This document shows positions 16,855 to 25,731 of a stretch of DNA of 64,000 nt, piece by piece. The translations under genes were made by a program, and so were the position numbers. Position 1 is the stretch's first letter, and each line of letters starts with the position of its first letter. The DNA comes from Vibrio chagasii (lineage in GTDB: Bacteria; Pseudomonadota; Gammaproteobacteria; Enterobacterales; Vibrionaceae): the NCBI RefSeq assembly GCF_024347355.1, contig NZ_AP025465.1:1426001-1490000 (forward strand), in the 5' to 3' direction. The notes beneath the pieces were generated by a model. It worked only from the letters and a program-made list of their open reading frames with translations, had not been told where the DNA came from and searched no databases.

Positions 16855-18375
16855 TCAACGGCTTGTTTGGTTCTTCAAAAACTCTTCAAGTGGAATCGGT
16901 TTAGCGAACAAGAAGCCCTGTAGGTAGTTGACGCTTCGCTCTCTTAAATAATCTGCTTGTTGCTCTGTTTCGACGCCTTCAGCGATGACATCTAGAGATA
17001 AATCGTGCGATAAGGTGATCATGTGTTGAAGTAGGTGGCCTGTGATTGTGTCAACGCCAATGTCTCGGACAAAGGTTTGGTCAATCTTTAGGTAGTCGAG
17101 GTCTACTTTTTGTAAGTTAACCAAAGAGGAGTGACCCGTACCAAAGTCATCTATTGCTATCTTGCATCCGAGCGCTTTGATTTTCCCGAAAATATCATCG
17201 GTTAAATCGCAGTAGTTTAGCGCTTCTCTTTCTGTGAGTTCTAGAACTAGAGTAACGTCGTCACAGTCAATAATATCGATAAATTCCTGACACGCCTCTA
17301 GCAATGTGCCTTTCGAACAGTGCTGGGGTGAGATGTTTATACCCACATGGAAACCACTAGGTAGCTTGTCTATGAAAGGCTTAATTTGCATAGCTGTGAG
17401 CCGCATCAATTGGTGTGTCATAGGTACAATAAGACCAGAGGTTTCAGCCTTAGGAATGAACAGATCTGGTCTCACGATACCTTGTACTGGGTGTTTCCAC
17501 CTCAATAGAATCTCTATGCCTTGTATTGCACGAGTTTTACTATTCACAATCGGCTGAGCGTATGGGACAAACTCTTTTCTCTCCATTGCACGTTCAATTT
17601 CGAGGTATAGATTAGAGGGACGCCTTGATAGCCATATAAGATAAAGGGCAAACAGAGTTTGCAGCAGTATGATGGCTACAATGTATTGCTTATCTTTAGC
17701 CCAGAATGCCGTCAGCATGTTTGGGTAAGCAAAACCTGCATGTGCGCTATAAGGAAACTGTTTTGATGATACTTGATGCCAAGAAATGAGTTTTTCTACT
17801 GGGTTTGTCTTTACGGTCAACTCTTTACTATCAAGCCACTTATCACCGACTGCAATAAATGACCGCAACTTGCTGCCTGAAGTGAGCGACTCTCTTAGGT
17901 AAAGGCTATCAATCCCACTTAATGCTGCGTGATCATCCAACGTTGACCTCACCACGATAAGAGGGTGAGAAGTATCAACTTTACTTCCATTAAGCAGCAG
18001 TAATTGTCCTGAAGTGTATGCGGTAGGATCATATTTGGAATTGCCTTCACCCCAAATAGAGGTGCAGAAGATAACATTGTCTTTCGCTAGATTGGCACTT
18101 CGTACGTAAGGTATGGTTGCTACCAGATGTCTAAGGGCTAGGGCTTCATCTTCACAGGCATTAGAGTTTAGCAATAGCTTTAAAGCACTCGTGTTGGTCT
18201 CTTCACCAAACTCAAGAATCTCATCTACCTTTTGAACGATGCTCAATGCTTTCTGGTTCGCTTGTTCATCGAGATAGCGGCCAAAGTTTAGATACAAAAG
18301 CGTGAGCGCTAGAACACAAGGTATAAAAGAAAGAAATACTAGCGTTGTTGGGCTAGTTTTTTTGTTTGCAAACAT
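16855..18375 (-). CDS. Cyclic di-GMP phosphodiesterase with CSS sensor domain and EAL domain
   Basis: The 506-residue membrane protein has a helix at 10-30, a periplasmic CSS-motif sensor (Cys74 and the C-T-S triplet at 104-106) and a second helix at 232-250. A cytoplasmic EAL domain follows from about 262. The first motif reads EIL (288-290) instead of EAL but keeps the metal-binding Glu; the rest is intact (ELTERE, IDDFGTG, DYLKID, EGVET). CSS-EAL proteins such as E. coli PdeB/PdeC degrade c-di-GMP in response to the redox state of the periplasmic Cys pair via DsbA/DsbB. It should therefore favour motility over biofilm. It is transcribed alone. Confidence 0.9.
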   Translation of the reverse strand: MFANKKTSPTTLVFLSFIPCVLALTLLYLNFGRYLDEQANQKALSIVQKVDEILEFGEETNTSALKLLLNSNACEDEALALRHLVATIPYVRSANLAKDNVIFCTSIWGEGNSKYDPTAYTSGQLLLLNGSKVDTSHPLIVVRSTLDDHAALSGIDSLYLRESLTSGSKLRSFIAVGDKWLDSKELTVKTNPVEKLISWHQVSSKQFPYSAHAGFAYPNMLTAFWAKDKQYIVAIILLQTLFALYLIWLSRRPSNLYLEIERAMERKEFVPYAQPIVNSKTRAIQGIEILLRWKHPVQGIVRPDLFIPKAETSGLIVPMTHQLMRLTAMQIKPFIDKLPSGFHVGINISPQHCSKGTLLEACQEFIDIIDCDDVTLVLELTEREALNYCDLTDDIFGKIKALGCKIAIDDFGTGHSSLVNLQKVDLDYLKIDQTFVRDIGVDTITGHLLQHMITLSHDLSLDVIAEGVETEQQADYLRERSVNYLQGFLFAKPIPLEEFLKNQTSR

Positions 18376-18737
18376 AGAAGGCCTAGTTAATTGAGTCTTT
18401 TTTGTTTAAAGAGAAGAGCATTTAACGAGATTGGGGTACCCAAGTGTTTCGGTAGGAATACATAAACGTCAGTATAAAGCATAATTTTAATCTTTCACTT
18501 AAGATTTGCTGCTGATTCCACGTTGTCCATTCTCATTTTTGAGAAATAATTGTTCAACACTAAGCATATTGTGAGTGAAAAAATACATATTACCTATTTT
18601 ATCTGCAAAGATATGTGGTGTACGTTAGTAACTCTTCATAGAATAATCAGCATTAGGTTAGATTATTTCCCTTACGGAAAATATTAACTATAAAGTTTCG
18701 ATATATCACTATTAATATAAGGTTATTTGGCAGCCGT
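18376..18737. other. Intergenic region
   Basis: About 360 bases, AT-rich towards 18550-18720, holding the promoter of the EAL gene. No gene or structured element could be supported. Confidence 0.4.
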
Positions 18738-19304
18738 CTATAGAGGTGAATCCTCAATGGTAAATGCCCACTTGATACACTTTGGTGTGCAAACAAACCC
18801 CAAAGTGTATTTTTTTATCATGAATATATAAACGTTTTGTGTTAAATTTTTATTATTTATAGCCGTTATTTCAATCAGTTCTGCCTGTTGAGCTAAGATC
18901 TGCTCTTTAGTCTTTTGCAATAAAACGTCGCTTAGTTTTGTATCAAATACATTCACTATTTCATCATAACTAAGTTGCTTCCCCTCGATAGAGATAAAGT
19001 AAGCTTTATTTCCAACTTCGTTGATCTCATCGACGCCGTTTTGAGCCAAAAGGCTCATGGCTCCGTTATGGGTACCAGCAATCTTCCATATGAAGCCTTC
19101 TGGCGCTGTAAGTATTTGACCGTAGGTCGTACATTTTACATCGGACAGCTCAGAAATTAGGCCTGGCATTCCGGTGACCATATCATCGGGGCCATCTTTA
19201 CAGGGTATCTGAAACTCTGGATTAACTAGATCGACCAATTGAGCGGCGTGTAATGGTGCTGTGAGTCCCATCAAGGCAATGCTTAATATCATCTGCTTAA
19301 ACAT
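18738..19304 (-). CDS. Secreted protein of unknown function
   Basis: The 188-residue product has a Sec signal peptide (cleavage probably after PLHA, near residue 20). Four Cys in the mature part (residues about 35, 57 and the pair CTPKC near 172-176) could form disulfides in the periplasm. I do not recognise a family. It is monocistronic. Confidence 0.65.
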   Translation of the reverse strand: MFKQMILSIALMGLTAPLHAAQLVDLVNPEFQIPCKDGPDDMVTGMPGLISELSDVKCTTYGQILTAPEGFIWKIAGTHNGAMSLLAQNGVDEINEVGNKAYFISIEGKQLSYDEIVNVFDTKLSDVLLQKTKEQILAQQAELIEITAINNKNLTQNVYIFMIKKYTLGFVCTPKCIKWAFTIEDSPL

Positions 19305-19614
19305 TTCAACTTCTCTTAATTGTTTTGTTTAAATTGGGCGTGCCCAAGGCCAAGTATTAATCAAAAATTGATTATTTCAAGTGTGGTGCACTTGATGCAA
19401 TTGTGCAAAAAGCAGGGGAAAGTTTGAGTTCAATTCAATAGGTATAAGCGGTGCTGAATCATCTAGATGAACTCACGCTAAAAACAGGCAGTAGAGCTGT
19501 ACATGGGGTTTTTAAGAATTAGAACATTGGGTTAAGCTGAGTGCGGTAGGAATCTGTTTTGTAAGGCTAGAAAATATTAAGACCTCAACTCTGAGAGGTC
19601 TTAATACACTTATG
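19305..19614. other. Intergenic region with terminator
   Basis: About 310 bases between two leftward genes. Apart from the hairpin at 19576-19605 it should carry the promoter of the secreted protein gene; nothing else is recognisable. Confidence 0.4.
19576..19605 (-). terminator. Intrinsic terminator
   Basis: An 11-bp perfect stem (19576-19586 with 19595-19605), with ATATTTTC following on the minus strand, ten bases after the stop of the YcxB-like gene. Confidence 0.75.
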
Positions 19615-20109
19615 TTAGTTAGCTTTTGATGCTTTATGTTGCTCAACCATGAAAGTAATCGCGTCATCACTTAGGCACGATTTGCTCACGTATTGGCGTT
19701 GCTTCCCAATATGAATGATAAAGCCAAGGTCAGTCTCCTCAAGCTCGTCGATCTGGTTCCACTTGATCGTGTTGGTGGTCTTATAGTTTTTGTAACTCAC
19801 GCCATCTAAATCACCTTTAAATACCACTTTGCTGCCAGCGCCAGAGCTGATTCTTTGTCGCCACAACCACCAGGTTCGTTTGCAATATACGCTGAACGCT
19901 TCGATAACACTCAATACAATGAAGAACCAACCAACGTAGCCGCTCGGTAATAGTTCAAACTCAAGTAGAACCCAACCAAAAAGAAGAAACAAAAACGCCT
20001 TCAAATACGCTTTTGGGAATTGAGTCGGGACGCTCGTTTGGTCATAGCACTCAGCAAAGAAAGCTTTGTCGAGGGTGTACTCTGTGGTGAAACCGGAATC
20101 TTTAGACAT
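19615..20109 (-). CDS. YcxB-like inner-membrane protein
   Basis: A 164-residue protein with two close transmembrane helices (about 30-48 and 53-70) and a C-terminal cytoplasmic domain. There the pattern K-W-N-Q-I, E-T-D-L-G-F and a terminal strand-helix (VSKSCLSDDAITFMVEQ) resembles the YcxB/PH-like domain of small membrane proteins. The function of this family is unknown. It is transcribed alone and has its own terminator. Confidence 0.65.
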   Translation of the reverse strand: MSKDSGFTTEYTLDKAFFAECYDQTSVPTQFPKAYLKAFLFLLFGWVLLEFELLPSGYVGWFFIVLSVIEAFSVYCKRTWWLWRQRISSGAGSKVVFKGDLDGVSYKNYKTTNTIKWNQIDELEETDLGFIIHIGKQRQYVSKSCLSDDAITFMVEQHKASKAN

Positions 20110-20322
20110 GTATGACTACTTTAAGGTTCTCTGTAAATGGACTTTCAGTGGGCAGGTGTCCCACGCAGCAATTTCGCAACTTGATTATTGTATCGCTTCT
20201 CACCGCTTTTATTTAGAGATTTTGGCTCTGTTTTGTAAATCGATGATAATGAAAACGGAATTCATACTATTAGCTATGCAACGTTTGAAAAAAATTAAAG
20301 GGTGTTTATGTCAGCGAAGTAA

Positions 20323-20347
20323 AAAGACCTCTGGCTAAGAGGTCTTT
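20323..20347 (-). terminator. Intrinsic terminator of the NicO operon
   Basis: A 10-bp stem (20323-20332 with 20338-20347), with TTTTTAC following on the minus strand, about 50 bases after the transporter stop codon. Confidence 0.85.
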
Positions 20348-20398
20348 AGTCTGGGGAAGTGTTATGTAGTTGCTAGCAGTGTTAGAGCGTCCCTACAG

Positions 20399-21499
20399 TT
20401 ACATAGTAAACACCGGCGACATACCGCTCTCTTGTCCACTCATTAGCAACAAGCCAATTAAGACAAGTAAAACACCACCAAACAGTTGTAAGTAATGACC
20501 TGCAGCTTTCAGTGACGCACTGTTATTCTTGTTACCTGCAGCCAAATAGCGTTTTACCAAGTTTTTGCCTGTTAGTGTCATGATTGCAATCGTCGAGGTT
20601 GTGAACGCGGTACCTATCGCCATGGCAAAGGCACTGACAACGCCCATCCAATATAAGCCAACCATGTTTGCGAAAAGCAGAACCATAATCGCACCTGTAC
20701 ATGGCCTTACGCCAATCGTAACGATGATTCCTGCATATTCACGAAGTGTTGAAGCTTTGTTTATAGCGTCTGCATCGGCAACATGCTGGTGGCCGCATCC
20801 ACAATCCGTTTGAGAATGATCTGTGTGAGCGTGTTCAGCACTTTGTAATGCGTTAGATGGCTTCAACATCATTGAACCAGCAGGTACTGATGAGCGAAGG
20901 GCCATTGATGATTGGACTGAAATTGGCGAAGACGTATCGGCAGCTAAGGTGGTGATCGCTTTCACTTTCAATTTTGGTGTACGCATTGTGGTGTAGATGT
21001 TTTTAAGAGCCTTCCAACAGATCAATGCACCCACTACCGCGACTAACGCGAAACTCAACGAGACAAACATATTGGCTTTGTCATTCACCATTCGCATAGA
21101 AGCGCTAAAGCCCCATAGCAACACGCTTGCTAATAATATTGCGACTAATGCTTGTAAAAATGCAGAAACAACCGTTAGCACTAAACTGGCTTTTGCTTTT
21201 GTTGGGTGAGTAGCTAAGTAGGTCGAAACGATGACTTTGCCGTGTCCTGGTCCAAGTGAGTGAAGCATACCGTAGATAAAGCTGACCCCGATAAGGTAGC
21301 TACCTGCGCCCCAAGGGTTAGACTTCGCATCATAGAGGAGGTCGGCAAGTTCTGAATTAACTTCTCTTTGCCATTGAATGCTGGATATCACCAATGATGG
21401 CCACATAACCCACAGTTGGTATGCACCGACGGCAACGAGTGTGAAGGCAAGGACACCTGTAAGGTAGTATTTTGTTTGATTTTTCTGCATTAAATGCAC
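20399..21499 (-). CDS. NicO/RcnA-family metal transporter
   Basis: A 366-residue inner-membrane protein with about seven helices. It carries the NicO/RcnA signature H-S-L-G-P-G-H-G-K (His80, His86) and, between helices 4 and 5, a His/Cys-rich cytoplasmic loop (about 225-245: HAHTDH, CGCGHQH) of the kind that binds Ni, Co or Zn. A second conserved segment GVRPCTGAI follows the loop. RcnA proteins export nickel and cobalt. Here the gene follows a DUF1007 gene behind a Zur-type palindrome rather than an RcnR operator, so zinc may be the relevant metal. The two genes are 96 bases apart on the same strand. Confidence 0.85.
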   Translation of the reverse strand: MHLMQKNQTKYYLTGVLAFTLVAVGAYQLWVMWPSLVISSIQWQREVNSELADLLYDAKSNPWGAGSYLIGVSFIYGMLHSLGPGHGKVIVSTYLATHPTKAKASLVLTVVSAFLQALVAILLASVLLWGFSASMRMVNDKANMFVSLSFALVAVVGALICWKALKNIYTTMRTPKLKVKAITTLAADTSSPISVQSSMALRSSVPAGSMMLKPSNALQSAEHAHTDHSQTDCGCGHQHVADADAINKASTLREYAGIIVTIGVRPCTGAIMVLLFANMVGLYWMGVVSAFAMAIGTAFTTSTIAIMTLTGKNLVKRYLAAGNKNNSASLKAAGHYLQLFGGVLLVLIGLLLMSGQESGMSPVFTM

Positions 21500-21595
21500 C
21501 TTTATCAGAAATCTTTTTCTTGATGATTAGAGAGACTGAACGAGCACAGACGCTTAATTGTCGAAACGCCTAATCGTAAAAATAAAACGCCTTGG

Positions 21596-22318
21596 TTAAG
21601 AACCAGGAACCGCTGCACAATGAAGCTCGACCGACTGAGTGAATAGCTGACCTAATGTGTTGTCTGGGTCGGCATCGGCAGGTAACGACATCGCATAACT
21701 CATTTGCTCAGGCGTTGGGTTCGGCTCGATAATTTCTAACTTACATTGTCTTGCGAGCTCTGGAGATAACGCCACATCGTCATTAGCGATCCACGACATA
21801 TCGACAAAATAGCTCGGATCAAAAATCAACATACGAAGCGAATCACGTGTTACTGGCTTTGGCTTTGAAAGTGGTAGGTCGAACGTGAGAACCATTTTGG
21901 CTTTATCACGCTCGAATTTGGCATGTTCAGCAACCTGATATTTAATTGGCTCCTCACCATTGTAGAAATAAGTAAAGTAATGTTCATACATCATGTTTTC
22001 GATCACTGAGGCCGCAAGGTTCTTGAACGTTTCTTCCTCTTTTTCTGGAGAAACGTCTTCGCCATCCAGCATATACATAGAGGTCATTGCGTCAAAAGAC
22101 CACTCCATTGAAAAACCGGTGATCATGCCATTCTCACCCTCTATATGAGTTTTCATTTCGATCCAAGAGTGGGGGTGTGCATGCAGGTTCGGAGCAAAAG
22201 TCAGCATCGCTAACCAAAGAGGTAAATGCTTAACAGAGCGTAATCGCGTTGGGAAACGACATAAATATCGTGAGGAGAGGCACCTGAGCACCTTGATTAG
22301 ACTAAATAGCGGTTTCAT
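21596..22318 (-). CDS. DUF1007 family periplasmic protein
   Basis: A 240-residue exported protein with the DUF1007 hallmark HPHSW directly after the predicted signal-peptide cleavage (after NLHA, about residue 47). The His motif at the mature N-terminus could bind a metal. DUF1007 genes commonly precede NicO/RcnA-like transporters, as here, and the product may hand the metal to or from the transporter. The N-terminal region before the signal peptide is long and the true start may be internal. A perfect Zur-type palindrome lies 26 bases upstream of the annotated start. Confidence 0.8.
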   Translation of the reverse strand: MKPLFSLIKVLRCLSSRYLCRFPTRLRSVKHLPLWLAMLTFAPNLHAHPHSWIEMKTHIEGENGMITGFSMEWSFDAMTSMYMLDGEDVSPEKEEETFKNLAASVIENMMYEHYFTYFYNGEEPIKYQVAEHAKFERDKAKMVLTFDLPLSKPKPVTRDSLRMLIFDPSYFVDMSWIANDDVALSPELARQCKLEIIEPNPTPEQMSYAMSLPADADPDNTLGQLFTQSVELHCAAVPGS

Positions 22319-22343
22319 GGGACATAATAGTTAACTGATGTAA

Positions 22344-22358
22344 TGTTATACTATAACA
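22344..22358. promoter_or_regulatory. Zur box of the DUF1007/NicO operon
   Basis: TGTTATACTATAACA is a perfect 7-1-7 inverted repeat and fits the gammaproteobacterial Zur operator core GTTATA-N-TATAAC. It sits just upstream of the DUF1007 start. Confidence 0.75.
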
Positions 22359-22565
22359 ACTGGTGGTGCTGTTCACATCAAATTTGTGTAAATCATCAAT
22401 TCACTTGTAATAATGTACAGCAAGTGTCGATCATTATTTTTTATGAGCCTCCCATACTCAAAGTCATCAAATTACTCAGTGTTGCATTATCTCTATTTTG
22501 TATTTGATATGAAACTAAGCTCTAATAATTTTAGGAGTGCGACAAACAAAAGAGTGCCTGAAGTG

Positions 22566-23855
22566 ATGATCACCAAATTGATAAGTGCGACATTATTATG
22601 TTTGTTGTTTTTCTGTAGCGTTATCAAAGCAGAGACGAACATACGTATTTTGAATAACACCCGTGAGGATCTTAGCTTATTTATATCCGGAGATGAGCAA
22701 GTTATCACCTCAACCGGCGTCAACCATATTAGGCCTTATAGCTATGCTGAGGTTGCTAACCTGAGTCGATATGGTGGTATAAAAGCAGGCAAAGACTACT
22801 ACTTTTTTATATTTTTAGGCTACGAATATCTCACTCCTGTAGTCAGGCTAAAAGGAACAGCGTGGGGGTCAGATATGTCTTTTACCCTTGTCGATCCTGA
22901 AACCACACATATCGGTGACTTATACAGTGATCGAGCAATTCACGGGAACAATAAAGGGGGGTACCGATACTATTATAAGGCTGATTACACCGGTGGATAT
23001 GATGATATAACGTTTGTTATAAGTGAAGAACCAACGGCTCCATTATCTGATGCGAATAGCATCAATATACTGACTTACAACGTATGGCTGCTCCCTTATA
23101 TTGGAGAGTATATGAATGATAGAGATATACGAATTGCTGAAGCGGTCAAGAATCATGACGTGGTTTTTATGCAGGAGGTGTTCAGGCGAGAAAATGAACT
23201 ACGTTTAAATGCGGACATGCAGCGCCACTTTCAGTATGTCAGTCATAAACTCGATGGTGGTGGCAGTAATACCTACGATGGCGGTGTTATTACTTATAGT
23301 AAATATCCCATTGTTGAACAGGCACAACATGTCTTTGATAACTGTCGGGGAACCGATTGTGCGGCAGATAAAGGTGTTCTCTATACCAAGATAATAAAAG
23401 ATAGCCGCCCTTATCATCTGTTTAACCTGCATCTTGGCTCTTGGAATTCCCGCGAACATCGAAATATACGAATGCTGCAGGTCGGTGAAATACTCGCCTT
23501 TGTGGAACGGTTAGGTTTACCGGAGGACGAGCCTGTTATCTTCGGTGGTGATTTCAATATCGCCAAGCACAAGTTTCCGCTCGATTTCACTCAAATGCTA
23601 AGAGTATTGGATTTGCAAGAGCCTTCTTTAAAGGGGGCATTGACCTATAGTTACGATCCGCTTGTGAATCAAAACCTATCCGATAGTGATCAATCAGCCC
23701 AAGAACGATTGGACTATCTGTTGTATTCAAATAATAGCAGCGTGATGGCGAGTTCCAGCAAAATTGAAGTGTTACGCAGTTTTGACGATGATATGTGGGG
23801 TGTGTGGGATTTATCTGACCACCTAGCGGTAAGTGCACGTTTTGAAGTGCCCTAG
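22566..23855 (+). CDS. Secreted neutral sphingomyelinase / phospholipase C
   Basis: The enzyme hydrolyses sphingomyelin to ceramide and phosphocholine and in other bacteria acts as a hemolysin. The ATG at 22566 gives a 429-residue product with a clear signal peptide (cleavage after SVIKA); upstream in-frame starts would bury it. Mature residues 1-140 form a beta-rich N-terminal domain. The remainder is an endonuclease/exonuclease/phosphatase-type fold with all expected blocks: TYNVW, the metal-binding Glu in FMQEVF, NLHLGS, GGDFNI and the catalytic His in LSDHLAV. A Cys pair (C-RGTDC) follows the core. The gene stands alone. Confidence 0.85.
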   Translation: MITKLISATLLCLLFFCSVIKAETNIRILNNTREDLSLFISGDEQVITSTGVNHIRPYSYAEVANLSRYGGIKAGKDYYFFIFLGYEYLTPVVRLKGTAWGSDMSFTLVDPETTHIGDLYSDRAIHGNNKGGYRYYYKADYTGGYDDITFVISEEPTAPLSDANSINILTYNVWLLPYIGEYMNDRDIRIAEAVKNHDVVFMQEVFRRENELRLNADMQRHFQYVSHKLDGGGSNTYDGGVITYSKYPIVEQAQHVFDNCRGTDCAADKGVLYTKIIKDSRPYHLFNLHLGSWNSREHRNIRMLQVGEILAFVERLGLPEDEPVIFGGDFNIAKHKFPLDFTQMLRVLDLQEPSLKGALTYSYDPLVNQNLSDSDQSAQERLDYLLYSNNSSVMASSSKIEVLRSFDDDMWGVWDLSDHLAVSARFEVP

Positions 23856-24103
23856 GATAGTGTTTCTTCTATCTTAGCGGTCTGAAAGGTTCATCGATAC
23901 AAAGTCAGTTTATGTATTAGGCCGAGCTCCAATGTTTTGCAGAATAAATAGGGTTCTCTATAGTTAAAGTAACAACTTTTAAAGCTAGGGCAGCACTGAA
24001 CTCATCATAAAATATCTTCACTTCTGATCTCACTTGTGCGTTTTCAGTTGATGAGCCTTCATCTTCGATTCAATCCATCGCTGCCCATTCTGGAGGGCTG
24101 CTG

Positions 24104-25195
24104 ATGCAAAATTTCTTCAAATTGGCACTTAGATTTTGTGCCGTTTTTTCTCTCTTACTTCTCCCTTTCTTTAGCTCAATGACTTCATCAGCACCACTTA
24201 AAGTTGGCGTTTACCCTTGTCCTCCTTTTGTTATTGGTTCGATGGATAATGAGTGGGATGGCCTCAGTATTGAGCTGTGGGAAAAGATCGCCAGGGATAT
24301 GGATGTTGAGTTTACGATAGAAAACCATCCACTCGATGAGTTGCTTAGCGCTATTGAATCGGAACAAATAGACATAGGTGTGTCTTGCATTTCAATCACT
24401 CCAGAGCGAGAGATTTTTGCTGATTTTTCCCATTCATTTTACGAAACGCACCTTGCTATCGCAGTCAAAAAGAAAGGCTATCTTGAAACTTTACACTCGA
24501 TATTCTTCAACCCAGCCTTGTGGTTGATCATCGGTGTGGTTGTATTTATCGCAGGTGTCATCGGCGCATTTTTCTATATGCTTGAACACGGTGAAAACCA
24601 GAAGCTCTATTCGATGAAAAGCCGAACTGGACGCTGGCTAGAGAGCTTTATCCTTGGTTTACTTTTCATTACTCGAGGCCCATTTAATTACTTTGAATTT
24701 AAGAGTTTAACGGGGCGGATTGCTACGGTGTTTATTGGCGTATTCAGTATGCTTTTCATTGCCAGTATTACTGCTGTGTTAGCGAGTAAACTTACACTCA
24801 GCCAAGGATCTTCTCAGATCAAAGGTATTAATGATCTAGCGAATGTCAAAGTAGGCGCCAAGGTCGCGACGACATCCTCTCTGCTATTGACCAGCTTTGG
24901 TATCAGACATGAGAACTATGTTGATATGCCAAGGCTTTTGGCTGCTCTAGAAGAAGGAGAAGTCGACGCCATTGTAGCGGATGATGTAGTGCTTAAATAT
25001 ATGATTGGGAATGGCAGAATGAGTGGCCAATTTGAAGGTTTAGAGGTGTTACCGTATCAGCTAGAGAAACAGAACTACGGTTTTATCATTACGGAAAATA
25101 ACCCTTACGAAGAAGAGATTAACCGCGCTCTGTTGCAAATTCGAGAGTCTCGCAAGTGGCGTAAAATCTTAGTCGAGTATTTTGCAGACAACTAA
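24104..25195 (+). CDS. Prokaryotic ionotropic glutamate-receptor-like channel
   Basis: A 363-residue protein with a signal peptide (1-30) and a periplasmic ligand-binding domain split in two lobes (31-130 and 240-363, with the amino-acid-binding family motifs PPFVIG and DIGVSCISIT). Between them is an inserted membrane block: helix about 142-165, a re-entrant loop near 183-200 and helix about 208-230. This order (lobe 1, M1, pore, M2, lobe 2) is that of GluR0-type channels. The pore loop reads FITRGPFNYF, not the K-selective TVGYG, so ion selectivity is unknown. The start is supported by GGAGGG eight to thirteen bases upstream. Confidence 0.85.
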   Translation: MQNFFKLALRFCAVFSLLLLPFFSSMTSSAPLKVGVYPCPPFVIGSMDNEWDGLSIELWEKIARDMDVEFTIENHPLDELLSAIESEQIDIGVSCISITPEREIFADFSHSFYETHLAIAVKKKGYLETLHSIFFNPALWLIIGVVVFIAGVIGAFFYMLEHGENQKLYSMKSRTGRWLESFILGLLFITRGPFNYFEFKSLTGRIATVFIGVFSMLFIASITAVLASKLTLSQGSSQIKGINDLANVKVGAKVATTSSLLLTSFGIRHENYVDMPRLLAALEEGEVDAIVADDVVLKYMIGNGRMSGQFEGLEVLPYQLEKQNYGFIITENNPYEEEINRALLQIRESRKWRKILVEYFADN

Positions 25196-25223
25196 CCGAG
25201 ACAGCGATGCATAGCGTGAAGTA

Positions 25224-25439
25224 TTAGCTGTTAGTCTGCTCTGATTCCAGCGCTGAGGTTTTGCGTTTTTTGTAATGTTTAACACCTGTCCAAATGACAT
25301 AAGCGGCTACAAAAACGATCAATGCAGAGCGGAGTAGGATAGGCGCATCATGCTCTAATTGCTTAACATGGGGGGCGATACTGGCAAACAAACGGCTGGT
25401 AAAAAGCATCCCCATTACAAACATAACAACTTTATTCAT
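25224..25439 (-). CDS. Small membrane protein
   Basis: A 71-residue protein with two hydrophobic segments (about 4-20 and 34-52) and a Lys-rich tail (HYKKRKTS). The ATG at 25439 is preferred; a GTG 12 bases upstream is also possible. Function unknown. It converges with the channel gene, 29 bases away. Confidence 0.55.
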   Translation of the reverse strand: MNKVVMFVMGMLFTSRLFASIAPHVKQLEHDAPILLRSALIVFVAAYVIWTGVKHYKKRKTSALESEQTNS

Positions 25440-25731
25440 CTGACTCGCCACTCAATTAGACACGTTACACAGAGCACTTTCTTATCGGTTCGCTTATCAA
25501 AACGGCCAAGAACGACTCTGCTCGAAATAAAAGCATGCGCTTCTCAAACAGCATCGTCAACGCGATATCAGCCTATAGCCGGTAAGCTAAAATTCCGTTT
25601 TTGGAAGTGGGAGTAGTTAGGTGTAGGAACTGTGCTTGATCGAAGCGTTTATAGACTCATACGAATAAGAACCTATAAACGCTTGTCATTGGTGCGAAAA
25701 CCTTTCGGTTGGCGATGTTAACCTCAACTCA

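Noticed and set aside
20066..20338. Plus-strand open frame of 90 codons between the YcxB-like and NicO genes
   Set aside because: It overlaps the start of the YcxB-like gene and the NicO terminator, has no ribosome site and unlike residue composition.
20399..21499. RcnR control of the NicO/RcnA-like gene
   Set aside because: No TACT-N7-AGTA site was seen in front of it; the only operator-like sequence is the Zur palindrome.
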